64,000 bases of DNA from Gnetum montanum (Eukaryota > Streptophyta > Gnetopsida > Gnetales > Gnetaceae): NCBI GenBank assembly GCA_015680685.1, contig MNCI01008651.1:334120-398119 (forward strand). Reading direction: 5' to 3'. Shown here one piece after another: positions 23,401-35,429 of this stretch. The notes below the pieces were generated by a model. It was not told the DNA's origin, did no database searches, and was given only the letters and a program-made list of their open reading frames with translations. The translations under genes and the position numbers were made by a program. Position 1 is the first letter of the stretch. Every line of letters starts with the position of its first letter.

Positions 23401-23613
23401 CCTATGTAGATGGCATGGATGATTTGGAAGAGGTTCATCGGCAAGTATCCATTGTTGATGGCCATGCTGACTGGGGAAAGTTACAAATCCTTGAAAGCTT
23501 CAACCATGAGCCCTTGGAACTCAAACCTTTCCGTGGGCTCCACCTAACTAGGGATACCACCCCATCATCACCGAGACAACCTTGTTCCATTTTTCATGTC
23601 TCCTCCTTTTCAC

Positions 23614-23624
23614 CCAGTCGTGGG
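23614..23624 (+). promoter_or_regulatory. Internal PPT-like copy in element 2
   Basis: CAGTCGTGGGG repeats the tract before the 3' LTR (28811-28821). It lies at the same place relative to gag-protease as the copy at 8162 in element 1. Confidence 0.5.
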
Positions 23625-23645
23625 GAAGACCGTCACCCTTGCTAA

Positions 23646-25198
23646 TCCATTTCACTACACCCTCACCGTTTTGTAATTTTTTGTTTTACACTTTTTTGTT
23701 TTCAACTTTTTTGTTTTCCACTTTTTTTTTTTACACTTTTTTATTTTACACTTTTTATTTTTCAACATCGTTCATAAGTTTGCCAATTCTTCTTCAATTT
23801 TTTCTTTCTTTAATTATTTTCCATTTCTTTGTGTGTGTTTCATTTTTCACGTGATCACTAACTTGTTGTCTTATTGTCATCAGGCGTCTGGCGCAGATGG
23901 TTTTCATTACAATGGGTAATGTAATAGTCCACCCAGTTATCTGGCTCCCACCCTCGCATGGTTGTCCTTGGACTTTACGTCTATCTTTAGCTCATAAAAT
24001 TGGTAGTGAGTCCACGTCATCCACCCATTCACCCACTCCATGGTTTTCCTTCTATTGAGAACATGCAACCCCTTCACTTAAGAAAATTATAATTAATGTG
24101 TGACTTGTGTAGTTCCTAGACTCAGGGATGACCCAATGGTTTAAATCGGGTGTGACTTCAATGGGAATGCCACATTCGTCGCTCTCTCTTATCCCTTGGA
24201 TTGCTAGTGTGTCCTTACAGATTTCCTACCACTCCACGTTCTTCTCTCCACGAAAGCTTCTAGGCAGTTTGACCTTGCATGGTGTGGTCCTCATTGAAAA
24301 ATTTTAAGAAAAATAAAAATAAATAAACATAAGGATTCGAAGCATACCCCTTGGTCAAATGCATGCGAACATGCATGGGTCTTTTCATGGTGTGGTTCCC
24401 CTGAACAAGAAAAAAAATCATGACATCCCTATGAGGGAATTCAAAGCACACCCCTTAGACTACCTCTCATGGGTGACATCCTCTACTTATGGGACTTACT
24501 TTGTCCCCTCTAACTTGGTCCTGTTTCACTTCCTTCCTCTCATGTTTGCTGGAGTGGTGGTTCTTTATGGGTGCATATATACTTACTTGGGGGATGGTCG
24601 GGGCTTCATCTATTGCTACGATGTCACTGAATGGGGATGGTTTTGGGTCTAAACCTAGGAAAGGTTCTACCAAGTCACTTAACCACAACCGCACACGGGG
24701 TTTCATGTTACCAATGATCAAAATTTCCATTCTCTTATCTCTCTCTACACCCATTTCTCTCCATCACTTACCTCACTGCCTGATTTATGTTTTGTAAGTT
24801 CATCATGGTCTCCATGGGCTTCTCATGCCTTGGCAGGATCTCTTGGGTAGGAGTCTTAACTGGCGACACCATTTCTTGGCCTCAGGGCTCACGGACCGTG
24901 GTGTTGAGGATATGTAGGGGCTACCAAGGTTATTTCCTGCTATGGGGAGGACCCACCTGCATATTCTTAGTCCCACTTGTTAAGTCTCCCATCCTTTGGA
25001 TTTTCGTGGTTGATTATTTTTGGGATCCCATTGCTTGATTTCTTCCCCGTGGAGTTCTTTTGCATCACGTTCTCCTATTTTTGACTCTTTTTCGAGCCCC
25101 AATTACCTTCCTCCTATCATCAACCATGACTGGGCCTCTCCCGCGTTTCAACCGCCCCAATTTGGCATTTCAAATTCATCATTTTGGGTTTTTTTTAG
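23646..25198 (+). other. Element 2 noncoding spacer
   Basis: No gene seen. It begins with a T-rich stretch of TTTTTACACTTTTTTGTT-like repeats (23,680-23,770). Later blocks match 8.7-9.3 kb of element 1, such as GGGGAGGACCCACCTGCAT (24,952) against GGGGAGGGCCCACTGGCAT, showing conservation without coding potential. Confidence 0.7.
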
Positions 25199-25204
25199 GT
25201 TGGT

Positions 25205-25301
25205 CAATGGGTGTAGACACCTGTGTATATGGGGCCCCGTATACATAGCCCCCTACGTATATGCAGCCCTATCGATGTAGCGCCCAACCCCTATATATAC
25301 G
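25205..25301 (+). promoter_or_regulatory. Putative internal promoter before the second ORF of element 2
   Basis: A run of palindromic words centred on GTATATGGGGCCCCGTATAC, then CCTACGTATATGCAGCCC and ATCGATGTAGC, ends in CTATATATACGG (about 25,288-25,299), a good TATA box. The words resemble the U3 of the element 2 LTR (GTATATGCGGCCCCATCGACG in pieces). A leader and a donor-like GAAG|GTATGC at 25,444/25,445 follow. The promoter function is inferred. Confidence 0.5.
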
Positions 25302-25444
25302 GCCTTTATGCTTTCATTTTTCATCATTTGAAGCATAACTTGGGGGGATATTTTACCGTTTTTTCTGCCCAACTTCTTCTTGAAGCACCTACATTCCATC
25401 GCTAGTCTGTATCAACCGATCCTTGCCATCTTGAGCACCTGAAG

Positions 25445-25735
25445 GTATGCTCTCAGTTGTGGGTGGGGGGGGGGGGAAGCCTATGTGTAATTAATTAATT
25501 AATTAATTGGTTAATTAATTAATACTTCGCACCTCTAAAGGACGAAATGAAAATAATGGTTTAGAACCCAACTTATCCCTTGTTGTTTTTTGGTTCTAAC
25601 CCATGACTTAACATTCTGGGAGACTTAAAGGAATGCCTGTGCCAACAACACAACTTAGTCAAACTAAGAAGGTGTATAAGGATCATCTTGAGCTACTTAT
25701 GCATAAGTCTAATGGGTGGTTAGGTTTGATTGCAG
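25445..25735 (+). other. Putative 5' intron of the second ORF
   Basis: It runs from GTATGC to TTGATTGCAG and the ATG follows immediately (25,736). It contains a 12-G run (25,465-25,476) and a TTAATTAA repeat (25,489-25,526). Element 1 has donor- and acceptor-like sites in the same positions before its stub. Splicing is inferred from the sites only. Confidence 0.45.
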
Positions 25736-28577
25736 ATGGCACCCAAGGGACGAAGGACCATCACAACCTAGGGACAAAAGCCCACGCGCGGGAAGGGGAC
25801 GAGGTGTGCAACAGCCAGAGCACACGGAGGGCTCTCATGCAACTGGTCCCCTTCACAAAGAACCTAATGTGGAATCTATCCATTAGATTCCCAAAGAGGA
25901 GATTCCTAGCGAGCAATCGCAAGGGGATGAGAGTCCTGGGATAGCACCACAGCTTGAGGTCACCCTGACCCAAGCCTTTCTTGATGCTATCACACTGCGC
26001 GAGGTGTAATGGATGGTCCTCCAAGAGCTAAACTTTGGACCATTCCTCGAGAATGCACCAGAAGAAGTGTGGCTCCAACTGCAAAACTCTCTAATGTGTC
26101 CAATCATCACAACCAGTGGTGAATGGTACTTAGGAGAAACCTATCTCTTCTGGATGAATCGACAACCAGGGTATAGAGTAAGAATCAAAGAAATTTATGT
26201 CTCTTACTCTTCAGAGGCAATAGCACAGGCTCTGGGGTTACTTGAGATCGGAGCCAATGTGGTGGAAATCCCAAAACAAGCCAACCCATAGGTAAAGGTG
26301 GAATGAACCAAATGGTACTACGAGGTAGAGCGCAAGGAATTCGGCTCTCTGACCATGGCAGAGAGGGTGTACTCAAAGATCACGTCTTACCACTTGAACC
26401 CAATAGTAAGACCCAGAAAAATGATAGCCTTCTCCACCCGTGTGTGTGCCGCCTTGAGTGGGAAATTTCCAATTTGTCTTCCACAGCTGTTGTTCTTGGA
26501 GATTAAAAAGAGGTTCACTGAGAGTGAACATGGAAGACGGGCTCTTCTGTTTCCCTACCTAATCTGAAAGTTGTGCAAAAGAGCAAGGATAGCATAGTAC
26601 TCCAATGATGTAATTTGGCACGCCCTGATTGCCTCTTGATAGGAAATGATGAAGGATAAAACTCCTGCCACCACACATATAGAGGAGAAGTAGCAACCAC
26701 CTCCACCACTTGCACAAACAACATAGCCAAGTTCACAAACCATAGCAAAACACATCCGTAAAATCTGGGAAACACTCTTGAGCTAGCAAGAGAAATCTAG
26801 CAGGACAGGTGGAGTAGAAGATCCTTCGGTCTATCGCCCTACAATGATCCACCTAGAGTAAGTGGCTCGATCAATTAGCTTGCTTGAAAGAGTAGGGTTG
26901 ATGTTCTATGTAGCCCGAAAGCAAGTACCAGCAAGGACAGATCCTACTGTTCAAGAGGTAACAGTATCAACCTGACAGTTATTTCCTAAAATCTCTGTGA
27001 ATGCTGCTACCTTTTCGATATGCCTAGAAGATGGTCAAGGGGCAACAGTCCTAGTGATGTAGCACCAAGGACAGGAGACTGCGGCTGAAGTGGTTGCTGA
27101 CACAATTGCTATGGCTCTTAATGCACCAGCAGCACCTGTACTAGATGTTCATGGACTATAGGATGTACAGGTATTTGTTGGAACTTCATGTAGCAATATT
27201 GATGCAGCCCAACACGAGGAGTTGTTGGACCGACTGGTGGGAACTGGGCAACCACTTCCAGATGTCTTTGACCTTTCGGACAACATCACTACAACCTAGT
27301 CGAAGCTGTGCTCAGCAAGGGGTAAGAGCCTCATTTTGGAAGGACAACTTGAAGCTGCTCAAGTCGCTTGTCAACGCTTGGCAATCGAAGTAGCTTAATT
27401 AAGAGCCCAACTTGTTGATCCAACCATCTTCAACCATGAAATCACCAGAGATGAAGCTTTTCAATAGCTTCAGCTGAAACTTCAGCTAGTTGAGGATGAG
27501 CAAGAGTCGACGATCTTTGATAAATCCTTGGTAGGTGTTCAAGCATATACTTTAAATAAGGACTTGATGGAGGTTCACTAGGAGAATGTCCGATTGACCG
27601 CAGAGGTTCATTGCCTGTGTAATGTTGGTGTAGAAAATGAACACATGAAAACTTTTATTCAACAACAACAGGAAGAACTAGCCAAGGTGAATGCTGACGT
27701 AAGAAGGTTGGTCACTGAGAACCAAAATCTGTCAATGGAGGAGGTTCGAGCATTCCGACAAAAGTCTGCAATTGAAATTTTTGTTTGGAAAAATGAGGTC
27801 CTAAAATTTAAAAAAGTCAAAAACCATTATAGGGACCAAGTGGGGTTGTAGAAGGAGGTGAATGAAAAGCATATTCAAGTCACCAAGGGTAAGATGAACC
27901 AAGCACTCCAACAGCTCCGAGAGGGAGACGAGGTATGGCAACCTATCTTTGATGGGTTGAATGACTACAATCAAGCTGAAATCCACCTTAAGGAGCTGCA
28001 GATTGAGGAGATGATAGAATATATGGAGCTTGCCAACCTTCGCTATGCAAACCTAGCTATGCTCATAACTAGAAAACCATGGTTAGAGTTGGAAAAATAA
28101 GTGACCTCCGTGTATTCCCTATATGAGGGAGAGTTCCAGGTGCACAAAGAAACAAAGTAGAAGCTGGAAACAACAAACGCGGAACTCAAGGTTCTCCGCA
28201 CAAGCTTTGAAGAACAACGTATAGTTGCAGAGAACCTGGCCCATAGGATGAATAACTACCAGTAGCTACAGGCATCAATCCGAGCGTTCGACATCGAACA
28301 CAAGTAGTTCGTAGCCTGGTTTGTCAACTTGAAAGAACTCTTCCCAACGCTACCATGTCCTTGGGAAGTTCTAGTTCCAGCACACATTGGAGAAGTTGCC
28401 TGGACTATGAATGATCCCAGAAGCAAAGAAGAAAAGATGAGGGTTCTCTTGGAGGCTTTTCAGCTACCTCCAGATGTTGTAGCTACTGTAGGGCAACCAT
28501 CATTTGTGCCGCCACCAACACATGGGCCAGAGGCTGAAGAAGGTCCATTGGAACCACCGCCCCCAGGGACAGTGTGA
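25736..28577 (+). pseudogene. Second ORF of element 2: plant-transposon-protein-like domain plus coiled coil
   Basis: The start reads MAPKGRRT, a basic N-terminus. After a frame change most recognisable segments are in one frame. About 25,950-26,570 reads DAITLREV, EWYLGETYLFWM, IKEIYVSYSSEAIAQALGL, VERKEFGSLTMAERVY and LNPIVRPRKMIAFSTRVCAA. This order recalls the 'putative plant transposon protein' domain that I recall from Athila-group extra ORFs; a profile search would be needed. The second half (27,594-28,100) is Glu/Lys/Leu-rich with heptad-like spacing (HMKTFIQQQQEELAKVNAD), probably coiled coil. The end is Pro-rich. It lies where env-like ORFs lie in Athila elements, but I see no signal peptide or membrane segment. 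Confidence 0.6.
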
Positions 28578-28807
28578 CCTTCTTCAACAATTTTGTGCAT
28601 CATTCTACATGACAAAGACTCTAGGAATAGCGAGGTGTTCAATTTTATCTCTGAACACCACCATTTTTGTAATTTATCCTCTATAACTCGGGAACTTGGT
28701 CAAATTAATGTTGTGTCATGTATGTGTCATGTGTGTGTCAAGTCATGTGCGTTGTAAATAAAAATCCATACCTTCCAAATTGTAGAGTAACTTGAGGATG
28801 AGTTTTT

Positions 28808-28824
28808 ACTCAGTCGTGGGGGTA
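28808..28824 (+). promoter_or_regulatory. 3' polypurine tract region of element 2
   Basis: ACTCAGTCGTGGGGGTA lies directly before the 3' LTR, parallel to element 1. Confidence 0.75.
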
Positions 28825-29724
28825 TGATGAAGTGTCATTAGTCGATGCATCGACTAGGCCATGTATACACGGCCGCATCGACACGGCCCCTTCGACATAG
28901 CCTTTCATGCATCGACGTGGCCCTGTTTACATGGAGCCTATTTTGGCCTATAAATAAGAGGGCCTTCTACCTCATTTAGGTACCTTTTAGTTAGTTGTAG
29001 AGAAGCTCTTGTAGTTTGTTCCCATAGGAGATAGAATATTTTACAAGTGCCCGCAGCAGGTGTAAGAAAAGTGCTCAACTCTTTATTTTAGCATTGATGT
29101 ATCCGAGCCCACTGGCGTGACGGAAATAAAGATGAACTCTTCAAGCATCCCTTGCAACATTTGGACTTGGCCATTTTATGCATTCAGTAGTTTAATATGT
29201 TTATGCTTTGTTAATTACTTTTTAATTACTTAAGTTGCTATTATTATTACTTTAATTGCTATCACTCCCTTATAGTTCGTCAAGGCCATAAGTACGACCA
29301 TCTCGAACGTAAGCCCAACACTTGGTGAACCCAGCAACGCTTAACATCTGGTAACCTAGAAGTGCTTAGGGGATGCTCAGAATGTGCTCAGAATATGGGA
29401 TTGGATACTTATGCTAGGAATAGTTAGAATACAAATTATGATAATTCTAAATTAGAAAATAGTTCATTCTTTACTTTCCATACTTTAATTAGCCACCAAA
29501 AGATAAGTAAAAAGCTATAAAAATCATTAGCCTTAATCTCACTTAACCATAGCAAATAGAACATCACAAGTGAGATTAGGAAGGCAACGACTGTTTGAAC
29601 CCAAGGTTTCAGTGGTTAGAGTCTACTGTATGTTAAGTGGTTATAGTCTACAGAATTCGACCGAGTTGCGTGTGAATGCCCATGATTCGTATGGTTGGGC
29701 GTAGGGGTACCTAGCCGCTCATCA
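28825..29724 (+). repeat. 3' LTR of element 2
   Basis: 900 bp, full-length match to the 5' LTR, with TATA box at about 28948-28957. The terminal CATCA is followed by CCAAT. U3 has lost several CpGs relative to the 5' copy (for example TACACGGCCGCATCGACACGG against TACGGGACCGCGT, read in pieces). Confidence 0.93.
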
Positions 29725-30655
29725 CCAATCAAATAGAGGACCATGAGTTATGTGAGGGTAGGGTGCTATAATTATTGTGAAGTACATTGAACATTAATCC
29801 ACTCTAATAAGAACCACTATTCAACATTAATTTAAGAAATAATTCTCATTACAAAAACCATGAATAACTCCATTTCTTAGATTTGAAAATTCTATGAATA
29901 TCTATCTTCTATTCTTTATATACCTATTTATCTGTCATTCTCTATGTATCTATCCATCTCCTTGTCTATCTTTGTCTATTTATCTCTTATATTTTTGCTT
30001 CAAAACCACTACGAAAATGGCTTTAATTAATGGTTAAAATAACTTCTAGCTGATAGCTATGGCCAAGTGTGGGTCGCAGCTCACTATCTAAAGAAGAATC
30101 TCCAAGTTAGTCAATTACTATGAGCCACAATGATCATTAGTCTTACTCAACCATTCCCAACGGTTGATTATTCAAATCCAAATGGTTGAATCATTGAACC
30201 AAGTGGGAAAGATTTATGATCACTACAATATGGGGTGCAAGCCATAGGAGCTCATAATAATGGAACTTTTTTTCTATTTTCAATTAAATTAGAAGTCGCT
30301 ATGAGTATCATAATGAAAGAACTCTGAGCTACAGGCTCATGCAGGTCACATGAACTGGTAGTACCTTGTCCAACACAAATACAACTTCTATGCTATCACC
30401 ATCTCTACTTAACACTACCTCCACTTGATTTTTAATTCTTTGATGCTGGAATTTAACTTCTATTGATTGTAGGATGAGCATTGTTCCCTTGATGAGTTGC
30501 AAATTGATTACAACTCATTTTATGAGTCAAGACTCTGAGATGCGAGTGGTTGTGAGTCGCATGAGCTTCTAGCTATCTACCCAAGCTTACAAAAAAAAAG
30601 AAAAAAAGAAAAAGAAGCAAGGGATAAAGAGCATCAATTCATGTCTTAATAACTA
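29725..30655 (-). repeat. Element A 5' LTR, outer part
   Basis: Minus strand. It aligns with the B LTR from its start (ACATGAATTGATGCTC against ATGTGAATTAATGCTC) to the point of the element 2 insertion (ACATAACTCATGGTCC against ACATAATCCACAGTCC). It contains several CTATGAGTC/GGTCGCAGCTCAC words like those in the 3' region array. The outer edge is approximate. Confidence 0.75.
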
Positions 30656-31274
30656 ACTTATCCAATTGAAATTGGATAAAAGTATTGGAAATTGCAAACC
30701 CATTTTTTCCATAACATAGAGCTCAACTTTGAGAGCTCATAAGTTCTTCAACGACTAAAGCTAGATTTATGGTTCACAACATATTGGTAATTGAATCTTT
30801 GGGCTCTTAGAAAGGAAAAAAATTTCTTTTTCATTTAAGTAAAAATAAAAAAAATTAACACCCCACCCTGCATTGATGCTGCTAAAGTGAAAAAATTTCT
30901 TTGTAATTTTTCTTAATTTTTTATATATTTTGAAGCAAATAGGAGGTTAAATGAGAGCATGGGAGGGTGTAAACATAAGGATAGTTTGTTTAGATATGAT
31001 TTGGATGTTATGAAGTTGGTAAAGCATAAAAAATATGAATAGGAGTCATGAAATAAGAGGCTCACAATAGGATGATTCAAGAATAACAATGCATTCAAAC
31101 TTTGGAATTCCACTTTGATGATTCAGACATGTGGTGGTAGTGTATAAACTAGATTTTGAAAATTTATATAAGTGGGTTCTTTTCATAGTAGGCTCTAGTT
31201 CTTTATTCCCCTATATAACCATCTCACAAAGGGTATGTAGGCATGTTGGAGATTTAATATTGATTAGGTCTATA
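30656..31274. other. Unassigned AT-rich stretch
   Basis: No gene seen. A short inverted repeat ATCCAATT-GA-AATTGGAT lies near 30,660. Parts recall the noncoding 3' regions of A and B, but the match is too weak to assign. Confidence 0.4.
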
Positions 31275-32290
31275 TGCCACACCCACACAACTATTATCAT
31301 TGGGATCATGCACTATACTAAACACTAATCATTAGCTATATAATATATCCATTGGTGAGATGAATAATAAAAAAAGAAGTAATTGCAAGATTGGGACATG
31401 AGATGATTTATCATATTCATAAAAGCTACTTTTGTCAACTATAGTTAAGATGACCATCATACCTATCTACCTAGTTTTCAAACCAAGTTCATACCTTTGC
31501 TAATGACATCACATTGCATCATCTTAAACTTAGCACCTTGAGACTAATCAAACCCATATGAGAACATCATCACTTTATCAAAAAAAATAATTAATTAATT
31601 ACTTGAACATTAAGTATAAGGAATCCTAGCTATTAGTTAGAAGGGTGCCTTTAGGCATGGGTAACATGTCTTTCAAGTAGTACCCCAAGAATGTTTTTCT
31701 TATATGAATTAATTACTTATTATATTAACCTTACCAAAGGACTACCTTCAAGTATGGATGCATGTCTTTCTAGTAACATGGCAAGGTAATAAATTTATTA
31801 AAGAACATGATTTTAATAATATTTAAACATGATCAATGATAGAATTACATGGAGTAGCAAGATCCATATAGAAATTTCAAAGAATCAACAAATCCACTTA
31901 ATGTCAAACTCTTTTCCATTTCCTCTTGGTCCTTTACCCTTTCTTTAAGGCATAATGATCATGAGTTTATTTTAGTTCTCCTATGGAAGGAACCATATTG
32001 TTTTCATGATGAAGACTTGTTATTTATAAAAATTAAAGGAATGAATGACATGGTGAAAATACTTTATACAACCATTCACCCAATATCTTGATAGCATATG
32101 TCATAATTCAAACAACAAATTTGGCATTTTATATAAAAATTAGCAACTTTATTAACAAAAACATAAGACTTAAAGCATAAAATACAAAATTTAAAATGAT
32201 TAAAAAAAAGAAAAATCTATAAGAAAATAAAAACTTAATAAAAAGAAAAAATTAAAATATGCTATAAAAAGTGTAAAAATGATCCTTACA
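31275..32290 (+). repeat. Truncated LTR related to LTR D
   Basis: It opens with TGCCACACCC, like the TGTCACACCCC start of Tekay/Del-type LTRs. It matches LTR D at several points: GACATCACATTGCATCATC (31,505) against GACATTGCATTGTGTCTTC (46,287), and the 'GGCATGGGTAACATGTCTTTC' type repeat, cut here into two short words. It stops where element C sequence begins. Confidence 0.6.
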
Positions 32291-33089
32291 AGATATCAAA
32301 CCATACTAGTGTCTTCCTCATGACTAAGTTTGAGGGTGGAGAGGTGAAATATAAAATAAGCTTGCTCACAAGTAGAGGCGATGTTATAGGGTGTGACTAC
32401 ATGAAAATCCTTAAACAATTTGATTTGCTAGTTGTTGATCAAAATCAACTTATTTGGACAATCAAGATGGTAAATTTGTGTGGCATTATATTTAAAGATA
32501 GAATGTATAATGTAAGATCCATATCAAAACATTTCAAATTTCGTATGTTAAGGTATATGAATGGGGTCTTAGTATAGGATCTTATCTTTCAGTTAAAGTT
32601 TTACATGTCTTATCCTAGCATCCTAATATTGCTTATTATAATCCTTGTACACTTCATTCAACATAAGGGCTACTCTCCTATTTTCATCTAGCACGTTGAG
32701 GTTCATTAATTTTTTTTTGTGCTAGGATAATATCAAGGTTAAGTACAAAACTCAATTTGGATGTGAAGTTTGGATAAATTTTCATACACTAATTATCATG
32801 GAGTGTATCCTATAGGGAGATTCTAAGTAGAGTAGTAAGATCATAAATCATTCTTGAGTTTCATGCTTTAGTCTCTCTTATATCTACTAATTTTTCTAGT
32901 AAGGATACATGTAATTTCTTAATTTGTTACATTATCTTAACCAATAGCTTATAGGTAATAAGGTGTGGTAATTTCATGTTCAACCCTAAAGCACCTCATT
33001 AGCTTATTAAAAGTAGCATTTGAAAAATGAATTTTATTATCAAAAATAAATGTGTGTAGCACACTAAACCTACTTACTACCTTTCTTAG

Positions 33090-33545
33090 AAAAATTTAGT
33101 TATTGTTGTGTCCTTTATCCATTTGATGTAATAATCAATAATAATAATAATGTAGGACTTCCTATTAGACATGGGTATGATGGGATCAATGAAGTTGATT
33201 TCTTGCAATTTAAAGGATTTCAATGGTAAGATCCATTACTATGGATCCTCTTGGCACTGATCATAGGAGTTGGCAAAATGATATGCATCCCTAAAGATTG
33301 TTTACCAAAGAATACCCAACCATGAAAATTTTTATGGTTATTCTTCTTCCTACATAATGGCCTTCACAAGGTTCTTTATAAACATCTTGGAGAACTCTAG
33401 ATTGATCATCATTAGGAACACATCATTGTACAAATCCATCTGTGTAGATTTCATAGGGGTTACCCTTCATCTTCAAGTAGAGCTTGATTTGGTAGAGGAA
33501 TTATTACTTTTTCCTTCTATCCCATTTCATAGAAACCTCATGCGT
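33090..33545 (-). pseudogene. Element C integrase fragment
   Basis: Minus strand. A zinc-module stretch reads RRCVPNDDQSRVLQDVYK, then CEGHYVGRRITIKIFMVGY and, in another frame, AYHFANSYDQCQE. The CEGHYVGRRT...DQCQ pattern is the H2C2 region of Ty3/gypsy integrases. The start of the core follows with LQEINFIDPI-like residues in a third frame. Downstream core motifs are not recoverable by eye. Confidence 0.7.
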
Positions 33546-33599
33546 TAATAAATAGGTAAGGTAGTCTATGTACCCTGGCTTGATTGCATCAGAAGCTAC

Positions 33600-35000
33600 C
33601 ATTGTTACCTTTGCAGATAGTAATTTACTAGGGATTTAGCCAGAAAAATATCTTAATCCATCTTATTATTCCATCATAACTGAGATAAATGATTAGCTAC
33701 CACATTTTTAGCTTTCTTTTTGTTTAACATTGTATTTTCAAACTTCTACAAAACCACTAGAAATCATATGATATAAGGGCTAACTATTGGCTTTTTTTTT
33801 CATGAGGAAGTGTATTAGACTATGATCTGCATGTACAAAAATAAGGTATTCAAGCACATAATACTTGAATTTTTGTAAGGCATATACCATGACCATCAAC
33901 TCCTTCTTTGTGATGGTGTAGTTCAAGTTTGCATTTGTAATACTCTTGCTTGTTCAATGGATATAGTATGGACATTTTTGCCATCCAATTGTGTAAACAC
34001 TACTCCTAAAAAAAAATTGGATGAATCTATCATGATGTAAAATGGTTTGGACTAGTCAAGCACTTATAGAATCATAGTTTCTACTTCAAAATATCAAATG
34101 TATGATTACATTTCTTCATTTGCTTGAATGGTGCATCTTTCTTTGTTAGTTCCACTAGTGGTTTTATAATTTTTAAGAAGTTTTATATAAGCCTCCTATA
34201 GTAGCTTGTGTGTAGAAGGAATGATCTAACATCTTTAACAATGTGTGACCTTTGGATAATTCCTTAGATCACTTTGATTTTCTAAGGATTCACCTCTATT
34301 CCTTTTTCTAGTATCTAGTGTCCTAGAACTCTATCTTTCTATACCAATAAGTGGCTCTTTTGCCAATTGTGGTTTAGATTAGTTTCTACATAATGTTTTA
34401 AAGCTTGCTCCAAATTTTTCAATGCTTGCTCAAAATTAGAGTCATAGCTAGAGAATTTATCCATGAAGACTTTCACACCATTACTAATATACTATTGGAA
34501 GATGCTAAGGATAAAACATTAGAAGATTGTAGGCATAGTATAGAGATCAAAAGATATTTTTTTGTACGTAAAAGTCTTGAGGGACTTATAAATGTTATTT
34601 TTCCCTAGTCTTCTAGGGAAATTTGGATCTAATTATAGCCATTATATTTCTCTAGGAAGCTATAATAACTATGTGTAGCAATATTATCTAACATCTAGTC
34701 CACAAATGGTAAAGGAAAATGATCCTTCAATGTTTTCATGTTCAAGAGTTGAAAATTTATGTAGATCCTCCATTAATCACCCTTCTTTAGTACAATGAAA
34801 AGTGTGCTTGGTCACTCATTATTTGCAATAGGATAGATGAACCAACATTAAGGATCTTTTCTACCTCCTTGTTTACTTGCTTCAATTTGGAGTGCAACCT
34901 TCACTGTGGCTATCTCTTAGGCTTATTGGCAAGATTCATGTATATCTAATATTGGCTTATGCATGAATCTATTCTTGTAATCTCATCATATAATAAAAAA
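33600..35000 (-). pseudogene. Element C reverse transcriptase and RNase H remnant
   Basis: Minus strand. Readable pieces are NMKTLKDHFPLPFVD, SYYSFLEKYNGYN, KVFMDKFSSYDSNFEQALKN, HNWQKSHLLV, EKGIEVNP and VRSFLLHTSYYRRLI, in the order of an Athila/Tat RT. The catalytic FMDDF has become FMDKF, so the second aspartate is lost. THE thumb region ends with KPLVELTKKDAPF. RNase H beyond about 34,000 is only faintly recognisable. Elements 1 and 2 have nothing equivalent. Confidence 0.8.
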
Positions 35001-35429
35001 AATATTTTTTATCATTTGTTCATCATCATTAATAGCTTATATTGTTTTCTTTTTTAAGCTTTACATTCACAATTATCAATTTGTCATTTTTTATGAACAC
35101 ATATTCAAGTAATGTTAGTACCATATTTAGTTCAAAAGGCTATGGTTTGGAAGTTTCTAGAGTCTTCAACTCTTCCCAATCCATGTCTACTTATTTTCTA
35201 TATCCTACATTAGTTAGTATTGATGTTTCTCTATCTTGTTAAATCTATTAATGTAACCACTTGTAAAGAATTTTCATGGTTTAGGGTTTATAGTTGATTT
35301 ATAGCTTTCATTTGGATTCAACCATTGGTTATCATCATGCTTTGTGGTTGCTATGTATAGACATCTTTACAAATTTTCTACCTTGGTACATAATATGCAT
35401 GCTGTAACTATTCTTTATCTTATAGTCCA

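Larger units (their letters stand above)
16857..29724 (+). mobile_element. Element 2: large non-autonomous relative of element 1 with a second gene
   Basis: 12,868 bp with LTRs of 899 and 900 bp, TGATG...CATCA ends, tRNA-Asp PBS and flanking CCACT/CCAAT (4 of 5 bases match). The interior holds gag-protease remnants, a solo-LTR insertion (19,815-22,167), a noncoding spacer and a second ORF region (25.2-28.6 kb). I find no RT, RNase H or integrase. Over about 100 LTR bases compared by eye (17,220 and 29,190 regions) I count 8 differences, 7 of them transitions, so it is not recent. Confidence 0.9.
670..30655 (-). mobile_element. Element A: old Athila-like Ty3/gypsy retrotransposon, split by nested insertions
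   Basis: Read on the minus strand from high to low coordinates, the order is 5' LTR (30,655-29,725 then 16,856-16,803), decayed tRNA-Asp PBS, gag, protease, RT, RNase H, integrase (split) and a long 3' noncoding region. This is the Ty3/gypsy order, with RT and integrase motifs of the Athila/Tat group. Element 1 interrupts the integrase, element 2 the 5' LTR and the 1-669 LTR the 3' region. Removing elements 1 and 2 leaves about 10 kb, close to element B (10.6 kb), which aligns with it throughout. The 3' LTR is not in the window, and every coding region is broken by stops. The outer start at 30,655 is approximate, placed by alignment with the LTR of B. Confidence 0.85.

Noticed and set aside
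23582-23854. 90-codon ORF rich in Phe and Leu, like a membrane protein
   Set aside because: It is produced by TTTTTACACTTTTTTGTT-like low-complexity repeats. The matching place in element 1 has no such frame.
34405-34608. 67-codon plus-strand ORF
   Set aside because: It is antisense to the element C reverse transcriptase, whose FMDKFSSYDSNFEQAL motif is on the minus strand here.
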